Below are positions 1 through 9,053 of a stretch of DNA of 16,357 nt, piece after piece. How positions within the stretch are numbered: position 1 is the first letter of the stretch; each line of letters opens with the position of its first letter. A program made the position numbers and the translations under genes. The stretch is from contig NW_019091559.1 in the NCBI RefSeq assembly GCF_001949145.1, positions 792,728 to 809,084 on the forward strand, given 5' to 3'. The stretch comes from Acanthaster planci (taxonomy: Eukaryota > Echinodermata > Asteroidea > Valvatida > Acanthasteridae). A model generated the notes under the pieces. It was not told where the DNA came from. It worked only from the letters and a program-made list of their open reading frames with translations, and did no database searches.

Positions 1-413
1 CAGTGCTTATTAATATACGTTAGGTAAGGGCAAACCCGTTATATATAATTAATCCAAGATAATTAGAAAGGCTTAGGGACACATGTTCCAAAAGATGAAT
101 TGCAATCACATTGCAAACTAATGGGAGTTATAACGTAAAAATGAAAACGTTGTAACAAAACAAGCAACTTTCTGGATTCTAATATGCATTTAAAAAAATC
201 AAAGTCTTTGTCATATGTCTTAACAACTGTCCTCCCTGTGCATTGTTTGAGACTGCTTGCATGTTCGACCTTTTGCTAGTTTATTAAATTAACGGTAACG
301 CACATGCATTGAAAGAACACACATACAAGTGACAGAATTCCTAATAGCAAGGATGAAGCGGAGTTTTTATCGGCTTGAATATTTTTGCAACCAAGCATTG
401 TCATTGCTCTCAC

Positions 414-425
414 TGCGCATGCGTC
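414..425. promoter_or_regulatory. NRF-1/P3A2-like site
   Basis: TGCGCATGCGTC matches the NRF-1 consensus YGCGCAYGCGCR at 10 of 12 positions. In sea urchins the homologous factor P3A2 binds the same kind of sequence. Such sites are common near transcription starts, so this could mark an internal or alternative promoter. A single motif in AT-rich DNA is weak evidence. Confidence 0.22.
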
Positions 426-768
426 AGTTGTCAACGGAATGGTCCTCCACAGACATTAGGAAGAAAAGGTGAAATTTGTTCATTAAAACTACATGATTAC
501 AGACGTTACAAGTAGAACAAGCCACATTTTGAAGGACTGGGGGATAGGTTTCCAGGGGACATATCTATATCTAACAACACATGCACTAAGCATTCTCTAC
601 ACTACGTGAACTCCAAGGGAATTTGAACGTTTGTAGAAAATTGCCGAAAATCCAGTGATATTCTTCGCATAATTAAGAGTGCGTGTTACGTTAAATTATC
701 ACAGTTGGTTGTAGGAAATAAATGAGCTATAGGGCTGTAGGTACAATTCACATATACAACCTCAAATA

Positions 769-805
769 GGGGCGGATCCGGAATTTTTCCTGGGGGTGGT
801 CAGGC
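769..805. repeat. G-rich transposon-end-like motif
   Basis: The string ggggcggatccgg, followed by a T-run and gggggtgg, resembles ends seen in many invertebrate DNA-transposon repeats, notably hAT-like ones that begin CAGNGGCG. A similar arrangement occurs at 7933-7970. No matching inverted end or target-site duplication was found, so this is at best a fragment. Confidence 0.2.
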
Positions 806-1004
806 CGGAGATTGTTTTAATGTCTCATTTTTGTGGACAAGTATAAATGATGATGAAACATATGCCATACATTGTTTACAATGGTATTGGTGCATTTACT
901 TTAGTTAATGTTGTTATTTACCCCCTTGGATCCGCGCCTGCTAAGGCTTTTCAAAAGGGATTTAAATTGCGAAGTGGTGGTTGAATTCTTTCTGTTTTTA
1001 ACAG

Positions 1005-1171
1005 CGACGTGCAACAAGATGTTGGACTCCACCACAGTGGCTGAGCATGAATTGAAGCTGTTCTGCAGGAATTGTCACGGGAAACACTATGGGCCGAAGG
1101 GGGTTGGTTTCGGTGGCGGCGCCGGCACGCTCAGCATGGACAGCGGGGAGAGATTTGCATCCAAGAAGTAA
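1005..1171 (+). CDS. CRP/muscle LIM protein, terminal exon A (partial gene)
   Basis: The exon encodes 54 whole codons plus the last two bases of a split codon, then a TAA stop. The residues TCNKMLDSTTVAEHE, then CRNC, then [12 protein letters not shown] match the second zinc finger and glycine-rich tail of cysteine- and glycine-rich proteins and muscle LIM proteins (Drosophila Mlp60A type). The spacing C-x17-C-x2-C is the CRP spacing. The first cysteine of this finger must come from an upstream exon outside the window. Family members are small scaffold proteins of the Z-disc and actin cytoskeleton that also enter the nucleus; GKHYGPK corresponds to the usual KKYGPK nuclear signal. The acceptor is a T-rich tract ending in ACAG at 1001-1004. 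The tail ends GERFASKK. A weak alternative donor, GAA|GTAAAA, overlaps the stop at 1168, so an internal-exon role cannot be fully excluded. Confidence 0.85.
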
Positions 1172-1294
1172 AAGAATGACCGGATAGTGAACGGGAATCG
1201 TCCCTCGTAAAATCCTTGTTCAAACCTTACAGCCTAACCCGACAGTTAGCTTAAGCGTATAGATAATCTCGCATAAACCGTGTGCGTGAAACTT

Positions 1295-1300
1295 AATAAA
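1295..1300 (+). terminator. poly(A) signal for LIM exon A
   Basis: AATAAA lies 124 bp past the exon A stop codon, a normal 3'UTR distance. It supports reading exon A as a terminal exon. The cleavage site itself cannot be seen. Confidence 0.55.
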
Positions 1301-2829
1301 TAATCGGTTTATGATAAATGTACAATCTTTAAATCAGGCAGATAAAAATGAAGAGCTTCTTCTGACAAACTTTAAATTTTCAAATTTAATTTGAAGCATG
1401 TTGTTTTCTGATTGCAAAGAAAGTTTAACCTTCATGCAGAAAATTTTTTATAATTACTTGCAGTAATTCAAATGTAAAACATGTTGCTGTTACGTTACGT
1501 ATGTAGCATGATTCAGTATTCTGGCGTCTTCAACGTCAGTAGAAGACCACGCCTCTAAACTGGTATCCGCAGTCATTGCCGTAGCCTCGGAAGAAGTAGC
1601 CCGCGAATGAAAAGCGAAAAAATGAAAAAAATACACCCGGCTTGATTTTTGTACTAGATTTATCTGAGCTTTAATTGATACTGAATATATTGGTGAAAAG
1701 ATCAAAGTTCACATTTCTTGGAGTGCCGACAGGTCCTTTTACATTTTATACCGTCTGACAGACGGCAAATATATTTACTGGAATACGTGGTAAAGATGTG
1801 TTGTCAATTTTGCTGTTCGCCCTTAACCAGAACTGGAAAACGCTATAGTGTCCCTGGAGCTCCGCGAAATCACAAGTGTGTTGCAGAAATGTTGACTGAG
1901 GTGTTGAGAAAGTAATTTAACTAATTTAATGTATGCTTAGTGCTTCAGACTAGGTGTAATTACTTGAAAATGCATCTTTTATAGCGGGAAAACATGTTAG
2001 TCAAATTTTAATCTCTTGGTTGAATATCGTGTCAGCAGCTATCCGCTGACAGTGTCAAGAACAAATACGATTTACACATGAACCAGGCAAAACGCTTGCT
2101 TCTGCACCAATGGGACGAACGTGTTATTTCCAATTTGCGTCTTTCTACGGCCAAATTTTCACCAGTTCGCGTGAAGCTTAGAAAAGACACAGATAGTCAT
2201 TTTCTAAAGTTAGGAAATAATGAGAATTCTTCTTTCATTCACAAGCAATAGTTTTGTATGGCTTTGCAAACGCTTAATTAATTCATTGCAGCATTTTGGC
2301 GTTGTCGTTTCGTAGAATTAGTGTGAATTGAGTTAATAATTATGTAATAGTCATACAAGGAACGCACAGCTATGTACTACGACTCCAACGTATGAGGTTA
2401 CTTGTCACCAGCGGATTTTAATCAATAAAGTATGCTGAAAGCTTATAAAGTACTTGGAATGTGATGTTACGTGCATTTTTCCAGAATGTTTTGGTGTTTT
2501 GTGTGTAAAGGACGGAGACATCTTTACTGTGCGGCCATAGTGTGTGTGTTAGGAGTTGTCAGGGAAGCTACGGGACGATTCCTTGAGACTTGTCCACACG
2601 TATCAAGAATCATGTTTAATTTTAAGATGAAACATTTTCCGCAAAATCTACAAAACTGGCATAATTTAAATGAAAAGCGTGATACTGCTAACAAAATATT
2701 GTCTTGGTGTCTCGAATAGCCTTATGTAAAAAATGCTGCGTTTAACTTCATATTATAGACGACTATCGCTGTACGAGAAGTGAACTCTGGTCAAGTAGGT
2801 GATGCTGTTAATTTTTTTCTTAAAAACAG
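1301..2829 (+). other. non-coding spacer between the two LIM terminal exons
   Basis: I see no first-half LIM exon, start exon or other homologous coding sequence in this spacer. Short open frames exist but lack family motifs and do not end in splice sites that fit. There is an isolated AATAAA at 2424-2429 with no associated gene. The absence of 5' LIM exons here is what argues that 1005-1171 and 2830-3014 are alternative ends of one gene and not two tandem genes. Confidence 0.5.
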
Positions 2830-3014
2830 ATGCATGCAAAAGACTGTTGGACTCAACTACCGTGGCTCATCATGATCTGAAGCTGTACTGCAAAAATTGC
2901 TACGGCAAATTCCACGGGCCGAAGGGGGTTGGCTTCGGATCTGGAGCCGGCTCACTTAGTATGGACAGCGGGGAGAGATTTGGAGGCCCAAGAAACGAGA
3001 AGAAGCTGTTTTAA
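2830..3014 (+). CDS. CRP/muscle LIM protein, terminal exon B (partial gene)
   Basis: A second copy of the LIM-finger-2 plus glycine-rich exon, with 60 whole codons after two bases of a split codon, ending in TAA. It reads [15 protein letters not shown], then CKNC, then [12 protein letters not shown]. The zinc-ligand spacing C-x17-C-x2-C is intact. Over the aligned 50 residues it matches exon A at 37 positions. The splice phase is identical, so either exon could follow the same upstream donor. The DNA of the glycine-rich part is also close, with long matches such as gggccgaagggggttgg. The acceptor is T-rich, ending in ACAG at 2826-2829. The tail [10 protein letters not shown] differs from exon A (ASKK) and is longer and more basic, which could give the two protein forms different ends. 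The likely role is a muscle or cytoskeletal LIM scaffold. Confidence 0.85.
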
Positions 3015-3237
3015 TTTCGTAAAGAAAATATGATTTATGACTGTGTACTAGATTATGGTTCTGTTGAATAGTTCTCTGCGAGTTATCTGAAATAAGCTTG
3101 ATTACGAGCAGATATTTATACGCTGCCTCAGGAAGTTGGTTTCTGAAGTATTTTTTAAACACTTTTGCATGAAAAGCTTGCTTGCACAGAATGAAATTTA
3201 AAATTTCAAAGCTGATCAAACTTTAATTATTTAAGGT

Positions 3238-3243
3238 AATAAA
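3238..3243 (+). terminator. poly(A) signal for LIM exon B
   Basis: AATAAA lies about 224 bp after the exon B stop codon, in AT-rich 3'UTR-like sequence. It gives exon B its own transcript end, separate from that of exon A. Confidence 0.5.
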
Positions 3244-4750
3244 TTTTGCCCTCTCCCTGGAATCCTGATTTTAGACTCCTTTTGGAACAATCCTGCACAG
3301 AGCATCAAAATGTTTGAATCAATGCTTTCAATGTCCAAAGCTCAGAAAAAGGAATAGGCAGAGATGAAAAGACACAGAAAAAAGAGCATCGGGGGTTGTT
3401 TTACACATCAACAAGAGCGCAGAATGTGCAAAGTTCGATAAACAGGCAAGTCTCTAAGAGATAGACCTGTTGGGAGGAGTTGCACTAGCCCGCTAGCCAT
3501 TCACCCATAGCCCCATTATAGGTTTTCATAATCTTACGACGTTTTTACCTTCGAATAGTTGTATTGAAAATTAGAGTTTAAGACTTGACTCACGTAAATC
3601 TCTTGTTTCTCACGATCTGCTATATACATGTACATACCTAGGACTTTTTTCTATTGGGTAGGTATAAAACAGATAATGAAAGATGAAAGATTTCGATTGG
3701 TCTGATCGTTAACCCTCGTTTTCCTTTCTAATCCTTCTAATCCTCGTGCAAATCTCATAGAGGTCAAAAGCCAACATAGTAACCTATTAACGTTGATCAA
3801 AATCGTTTATTACAGACAGCATTTTCGTCACTTTTAGTGTCTCAAAGAAATAAATGTACATGTGCAATCTCGCTCAGAATTCACACAACACCAAATTCTC
3901 GCTTTGGTGGCTGGAAAATTCACTCCATTGAAAATTTAAGGAAACGTAACATTAATTGTATGCATGATGTTTGCCAATTTCCCAACAGTTTAAGAAGCAA
4001 TAAATAAAATAATGATACAGGTTGGAAAATTTTGACTGGAATCACTATTGATATATGAATTATTTGCATAAAATCCTGATTGATGGAATATTGTGGCTCA
4101 GTGCTTTGTCGATATGAGCATTAAAGCTTTACGCATGCTTGTGTAGGCAACTAGGCTATAGCTCGCTTAACAAAGCCGGGAGTGCTCAGGAAACCAGCGA
4201 CTGAGGTAGATGGGAACGTTTGCCATCACGTAGTGGGATCTATGAAGTGCCTGTTATGGTTCTATATTAACAGCATGGATAGACCCATCCATCAGGGTAC
4301 ACCGACAGCAGCCGTTGTCGTGCATAATAAGAATTAGACTAATAGTGTTCATGGTGAACAATTTATGCACAATGATTTGGGAATCAAAGTGCAAGAACAA
4401 AAGTGTAAAGTTTGTTGGTTGCCAGCCTCGAATGCGATGCTTTTTGTTACCAGTTTCTTTTTCGGAATTAAACACAAAGTACCCAAGCAAATCACAAAAT
4501 CGAAGATAATTCAAATCTACAATTTGATGTTTTTTTTCTTCTAAGGGTCACTTGTTCATGATCCAGAATTTGCAAGTCCCTTCTGAACCCCTCATTATGG
4601 TGGTCCGATGGCTGAGAGTTCATACACTTCATCATGGATGTTAGCTCCTCCTTTTACCCCGCCCCTATTTGCTACATCACCTGATTGTCATGCTGAACTC
4701 CCTCCACAGCCATTAGCGGCGCTATGTACAGTACATGGTGTCAGGTGAAA

Positions 4751-4916
4751 ATGCACCCACTTGCCCCCACGTTTGCACCCACAAAACATTTTGTCACATA
4801 CTACCACAGGGCGATCAACCTTTCTGTTTTACGACTCTGCATCATAACCCAGGTAAAATGAAGGATATTTTGCACCCCATGCGACTCCGCCTTGCCCACA
4901 TTTGCACCCACAGCCA
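4751..4916. repeat. C-rich approximate direct repeat
   Basis: Two blocks, around 4751-4787 and 4870-4916, share strings of the kind TTGCCC.CAC.TTTGCACCCACA at a spacing near 130 bp. The copies are imperfect and only two are clear, so this may be chance similarity in C-rich sequence or a remnant of a longer repeat. Confidence 0.35.
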
Positions 4917-5175
4917 CCTAGGTCTGGTGCAGCCACACATTTGATGCAAACTATGGGACAGAGAGACACCGCTACCTTTGTGTTGGTCATTATTATACTG
5001 GTATCTCAGGAATTCTTTTCAGACATTTGGGGGATATGTTAAGTAACAGTAGGCTGGAGTTTAGGATTGAAGGGCGGTACCCCTCTCGTCCATTTGCAAT
5101 TTTTTTCCGTAGGTGGATGAGTCAAAATATATTATTCATGAGGCCTACTGCTCAACTGAACTCGAATGATCGAGC

Positions 5176-5191
5176 GTACATGTACATGTAC
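5176..5191. repeat. overlapping TACATGTA palindromes
   Basis: The 16-bp sequence GTACATGTACATGTAC is itself palindromic and contains two overlapping copies of TACATGTA. The same octamer recurs six more times in the window. It sits 17 bp from a much longer palindrome. Confidence 0.7.
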
Positions 5192-5208
5192 CGCGCACCA
5201 CTGTGTAC

Positions 5209-5236
5209 CACTGTGCACATGCGCATGTGCACAGTG
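5209..5236. repeat. 28-bp perfect palindrome
   Basis: The sequence reads the same on both strands from 5209 to 5236, centred between 5222 and 5223 on ATGC|GCAT. The left arm is CACTGTGCACATGC. If one base of the left arm is bulged out, pairing extends further through TGTAC. It could extrude as a cruciform or be a dyad binding site; its core ATGCGCAT overlaps half of an NRF-1 motif. No function can be assigned from sequence alone. Confidence 0.8.
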
Positions 5237-6059
5237 TACAAGTACGAGTGAGCACCGAGTGTGCAAGTTTCATTCTGTGAATGCTTCACATGCTGAGAAT
5301 AGAATAATTACTATTAAGTTTGAACAATAACTTTTTGTTGGTTACATTTTGGATAGTTGCATAATGTGTGCTGTCCCTTGAAGTCGACTAACCTTTGTTA
5401 TTTTTGGTAAACGTAAAGTTGTATTTTTTTCATTTCTTCAATCTAAAAACAAGACCAAGGTCTATTTCCATCTCTGTTCAGTTCAATTCGATTATCCCAG
5501 AAACTTAGTGTCCTCACAAGTTTCTGAATAGTTTAGATACAATTGTAGTTTGGTTTTATTCATGGTTTGATCAAGTTTAATTCCTGTGTAGAAAATAAAA
5601 TCCAAGTTTGACACTTACAACATCAGCAGAAAGATTTTGAACGATGGTGCACATTGGAAAATCCAGATTTGAAGAGGACAGCATACATGTATTTTAACCT
5701 AATCCTTGACAACAGCTTAATGATAACAATTATAATTGTTTATAGCCCATTACATCATAAAACAGATCTCAGGCTGTACATAAATATAATACGCAATGTC
5801 CTTAAGACTAAAATAAAATTACCTACAAATTATACAGTAAAAAGCATAAAAAAGACGCCAGACTCAACCCGCCTAAAAGAGCAGCAACCCACCAAACACC
5901 CACAAATGCCGGATTCTTAGTATTCAGAGTGTAGCTACAAGTAACGTAATAAAAGAGACTCAAAATAAAAAAAGTTATTAAAACTTCACTGCAAAAAACC
6001 TTAAACGCAATTATGTACAATATAGCATTATAACAAGGAAGGATGATACACTTACAAAT

Positions 6060-7090
6060 GGTACACCACCCGAAAGATATGTGTTTTTAACCAAGAGATA
6101 AGTTAAAATAGTCTAGAGTAGGGGCTTTACGGACTGAAGGGGGATGCCATTACATTCCAGAGCCTATGTGCGGCAACCGAAAAAAGTCGCTTCTCATAGT
6201 AGGACTCTTGCCTGTGGCGGGGCTCATTAAGCTGTGATATCACAGAGGATCTGGTATTCCTTTCTCTTTGGCAACGAGCAACGAGATCAGTTAGGTAAGA
6301 AGGTGCCTGATGATGAAGTATCTCATACACCATGACTAAAATCTTTAAGTCGATTCGCTGTGCAACAAGGAAACAGTGCAAAGAATAACTGAGAACATGT
6401 GAAGAGTTACATGAGAAGATTTGGAGAACGATGTATACCAAGCGTGCTGCTGCATTCTAAATGGCTTTGAGGCGCTTAATTAAGTGATTAGGCGCATGAT
6501 AAAAGAAACTGTTACAATAGTCCAAAGAGACATGATGAAAGCCTGGACTAATCTCTCCATGCTTATGCGGTCTAAGATTCGTCGAATATGGCCGATACGA
6601 TGCAGAGCAAACGATGCAGACTTGAGGTAGTATGACCAGACAATGAACAAAATGAATCAAGATAAAAACCAAGGTTTCGAACTGATGAGTCGGTTGGACT
6701 CACGGAGACTTGACAGATACAAACAGAATTCATTTTCAAAGGATTACGGAACTTAGAGTGAATATGCAAAACATCGGTCTTACCATCGTTGAAAAGTAGT
6801 CTATAGGAAGTCATCCCAAAACGAACTTCGATTACGCATTGTTCGATAAGTGTAGTATTCAATTCACCAGCTTTACTACAATGAATCTGTGAATCATCTG
6901 CATAAACCATCAAATCAACATCGTAAATATCCTCGAGTGGCGTGCAGTAAAGCTAAAGGCTAAATAACACCAGACTAAGTATAACGAATGGCGAGATGCA
7001 GAAATACAAGAAGAAGCGCTTCATTGAATGCAAATGGTTTGGGGAGCGAGATGACGTCTGTTTGTACATGAACGTGTCTTTTGCTATAGC
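6060..7090 (-). mobile_element. decayed LINE, CR1/L2-like reverse transcriptase remnant
   Basis: On the minus strand, a broken reverse transcriptase reads from about 7080 down to about 6070. In order I see a TPLEDI stretch leading to the catalytic-site box YADDSQIH (about 6914-6887), KTDVLHIH, VRNLGFYLDS, then SLDYCNSFFYHAPNHLIKRL (about 6530-6465), NAAARLVY, RIDLKILVMVYEILHHQAPSYL and LWN near the C-terminus. These are hallmarks of the RT and post-RT region of CR1/L2/Jockey-type non-LTR elements. It is inactive: there is an in-frame TAG at 6459-6457 between KAI and NAAARL, another stop just before the YADD segment, and at least one frameshift near 6580-6660. The endonuclease and the first part of RT are missing, the usual 5' truncation. 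The lower boundary is uncertain. Confidence 0.82.
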
Positions 7091-7925
7091 AGAATAGTAA
7101 ACGAAATGCGGTTTACTTCAGCACTAAACCCAACCAAATCTTCACTCGCTGCCACTGCAGCCAGACATGGATCCAGTGGCATGATCAGCCATGAGCATGC
7201 TTGCTGCTCGACTTCACCACTACGTTCATGATCTTCGTTCGCAAAGTGAAGCCAGGAAACACGGTACATACACACACATCATGTATACCATTCATATTGT
7301 ACTGTTTAACCGAATAAAACATTACTTGAGTTTAAAATACAGGCAAAGAAATGCACAACCGAATGTTCAGTATTTCATGAGAGCTGACATTTTCTGACAT
7401 TACTGTGCCAGCAGGAGATCGGCAAAGCGGTCACAGTGCACACACGTACACACCCCCTTGTGCACAGGCGGTATGCTAGGTAGTAGGCCTCAGGAATAAT
7501 TCATATATTTAGATTCACCCACCTACTGAAAAAAAGTTGCGTCCCATATCGCGCCTTGTATATCGCAATTGTCCACAGCAGTCTTAATTGTTCCAATACC
7601 TTCGGGCTATTTTCCCCTCCCGTTTCTTCCCCTCCAGTCAAAATAATGTTTTGGCCCTCGTGTCTCTGTGAACGTGGATTTAAATGGAAAACGCATCGTG
7701 CTACATCATCAAGTATCGATTCTTCCGACTTCTACTAACGAACACGGCCATAGTCGTTTAATTTGCGCCTTCTGATGATCACTTGTTTGTAGTACATGCG
7801 ACAGAAGCGTGGACATAATCACGTTCAAAGAATATGCGGGCAAAAAAGTACACAGGTATGGTAATCTGGAAGGTACGGAAGCATAGAATGAACACTCGGA
7901 ATTTTTTTGTTAGTTCTCATCTCGC
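7091..7925. other. intergenic, no gene recognised
   Basis: No motif-bearing frame, tRNA-like fold or clear repeat is seen. Short CA/AC-rich strings occur near 7438-7456 and again near 7266-7280. The first 50 bp or so may still belong to the 5' part of the truncated LINE. Confidence 0.45.
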
Positions 7926-8420
7926 TGCTGTGCAGCGACGTATCCAGCTTTTGGTATTTGGGCGGAGGGGGACAAATCCAAAAGCGAATGCAGATTTGGG
8001 CTTATTTACCATGTGTTAGGAGAAGAATATCAAAAGCCTTACTCAAAAATCCATCGGGGCACCCCCCCTCCCATGAAACCGTCCGACTGCACTTTCCTTT
8101 TTCAGAAAATCTTCCACAACGGGAAGTTTGTGCTGGAAATTTGGAGGACGGGGATTCGCACAGGCTGTGGAATTTTGGAAAGCCCAGGGGTGACACCATA
8201 TGACATTTTATATAGGGGGAGATGTCCGTGATTTTTTTTCATGCAGAATGTTCCACAGAATGGCATATTTGTGTTTTTTTCTCCTTTTGAGTGATACTGA
8301 ATGTATTTTAGTTGCTGGGAAGTCCAAACAATTCTTCAAAGTCCGCTCTAATGTTTTGCTAAACACAAAAAGGTGGGGGATGATTCAAGCCCACCCCTCA
8401 AAAAAAGTGCGCTTGTACAT
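7926..8420. repeat. possible DNA-transposon-derived repeat, ends undefined
   Basis: CAGCGACGTATCCAG at 7933-7947 followed by ggcggaggggg resembles the start of hAT-like invertebrate repeats (CAGNGGCGNATCCAG). The following few hundred bases are rich in runs such as acccccc, gggg and tttttt, including G-rich and C-rich patches in alternation. No open frame shows a transposase motif. No matching inverted end was found downstream, so the boundaries given are guesses and the call is tentative. Confidence 0.25.
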
Positions 8421-8423
8421 GGT

Positions 8424-8507
8424 GCCTTGTGGGGTACCGGAACAATGGAAGATACCCCACAAGGCCAGTTTTGATCCTTGTGGGGTACTAAAGTGGTACC
8501 CCACAAG
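8424..8507. repeat. two successive hairpins with a shared arm sequence
   Basis: The arm CCTTGTGGGGTA and its reverse complement alternate four times. The first hairpin has 13-bp perfect arms at 8424-8436 and 8453-8465 with a 16-nt loop. The second has 12-bp perfect arms at 8477-8488 and 8496-8507 with a 7-nt loop. Any forward arm can also pair with any reverse arm, so several folds compete. This is typical of fold-back or MITE-like debris, but a structured RNA or protein-binding array is possible. Confidence 0.8.
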
Positions 8508-8887
8508 AATGTCACGAAACAGATATTTCAAATTTACTCAAAAAGGAGGAATTTTCAAGTGCCAATTTCAATCCAGGAAACCGAATTTGGTTGAAATGGC
8601 AGTGATTTGAAATTTTTTCCGTGTTGTGTGGGAGTTTTGTACACGAGAACAAAGGAAATAAAGTTGTAATGGTTGGCGTGCCAAAGTTCGTTCACGGCTG
8701 TGCAAAGAATTGGGTAAACATCGTTTGGAAGCCTGGAGTTTCCAACGGCAATACGTTCTGATTTTATTTAATCAGCAGTTTGCCCGTGTGCTTGACCTTT
8801 GATAAGTGCTAAATCATAATGTAGGTTTATCATCTGCACATACACGCAGTTCATTGGCAAACAGTCACATTATCGTGAGAAGGCGCA
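8508..8887 (+). other. upstream region of the sulfotransferase gene
   Basis: This stretch should hold the 5'UTR and perhaps the promoter of the SULT gene. I see no good TATA box. An inverted CCAAT core (ATTGG) lies near 8853-8857, about 30 bp before the ATG, which is too weak to call. A non-coding first exon further upstream cannot be excluded. Confidence 0.35.
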
Positions 8888-9053
8888 ATGGAAAATGTTA
8901 CTGTTGAAATGGAGCACAAATTGCCAAGGCCGGGCGTGTCAAAGTTGGACGGTCTTACTTGGCCTTGGATGGTCACTCGAGAAACTCTGGATGCTATGAA
9001 AGTGTTTGAAGTTAGGGAGGATGATGTGTGGGTGGTAACGTTTCCAAAATCAG
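8888..9053 (+). CDS. SULT exon 1: start to the PAPS loop
   Basis: Encodes residues 1-55 and the first base of Gly56. It ends inside the PAPS-binding loop at FPKSG, with donor CAG|GTAAGT, a near-perfect consensus. The N-terminus (PRPGVSKLDGLTWP) is the variable substrate-side segment of the family. The first ATG of the frame has a good context (GCAATGG). Confidence 0.9.

Larger units (their letters stand above)
1..1004 (+). other. presumed intron upstream of the LIM terminal exon
   Basis: No coding exon is visible here on either strand. Because the exon at 1005 opens in mid-codon after a pyrimidine-rich AG acceptor (991-1004), this stretch should be intron of a gene that starts left of the window. 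I looked for the first half of a CRP-type LIM domain (CxxC, then HxxCFxC) and did not find it. The stretch does hold an NRF-1-like site (414-425) and a G-rich repeat-like motif (769-805), each listed separately. Confidence 0.55.
3244..6059. other. intergenic region, no gene recognised
   Basis: About 2.8 kb of AT-rich DNA between the LIM gene and the minus-strand LINE. No open frame shows family motifs or plausible exon structure. It contains one TACATGTA at 3625-3632, a C-rich approximate repeat at 4751-4916, the palindrome cluster at 5177-5236 and another TACATGTA at 5684-5691. The lower end, near 5820-6059, may be LINE 3'UTR; I cannot place the true element end. Confidence 0.5.

Noticed and set aside
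1718-1915. Cys-rich open frame (MCCQFCC...) between the LIM exons
   Set aside because: No LIM spacing, no conserved flanking residues, and no suitable donor; probably chance.
2471-2719. Open frame with CFVCKGRRHLYC that superficially looks like a zinc finger between the LIM exons
   Set aside because: The cysteine spacing does not fit a CRP LIM domain, there is no HxxC pair, and no splice sites in the right phase flank it.
4254-4514. Overlapping open frames on both strands near 4254-4514
   Set aside because: No motif, biased composition or splice context; each is as likely to be chance as the other.
8200-8610. 136-residue open frame, the second longest in the window
   Set aside because: It runs through the two hairpins and G/C runs of a repeat-like patch and shows no domain or conserved motif.
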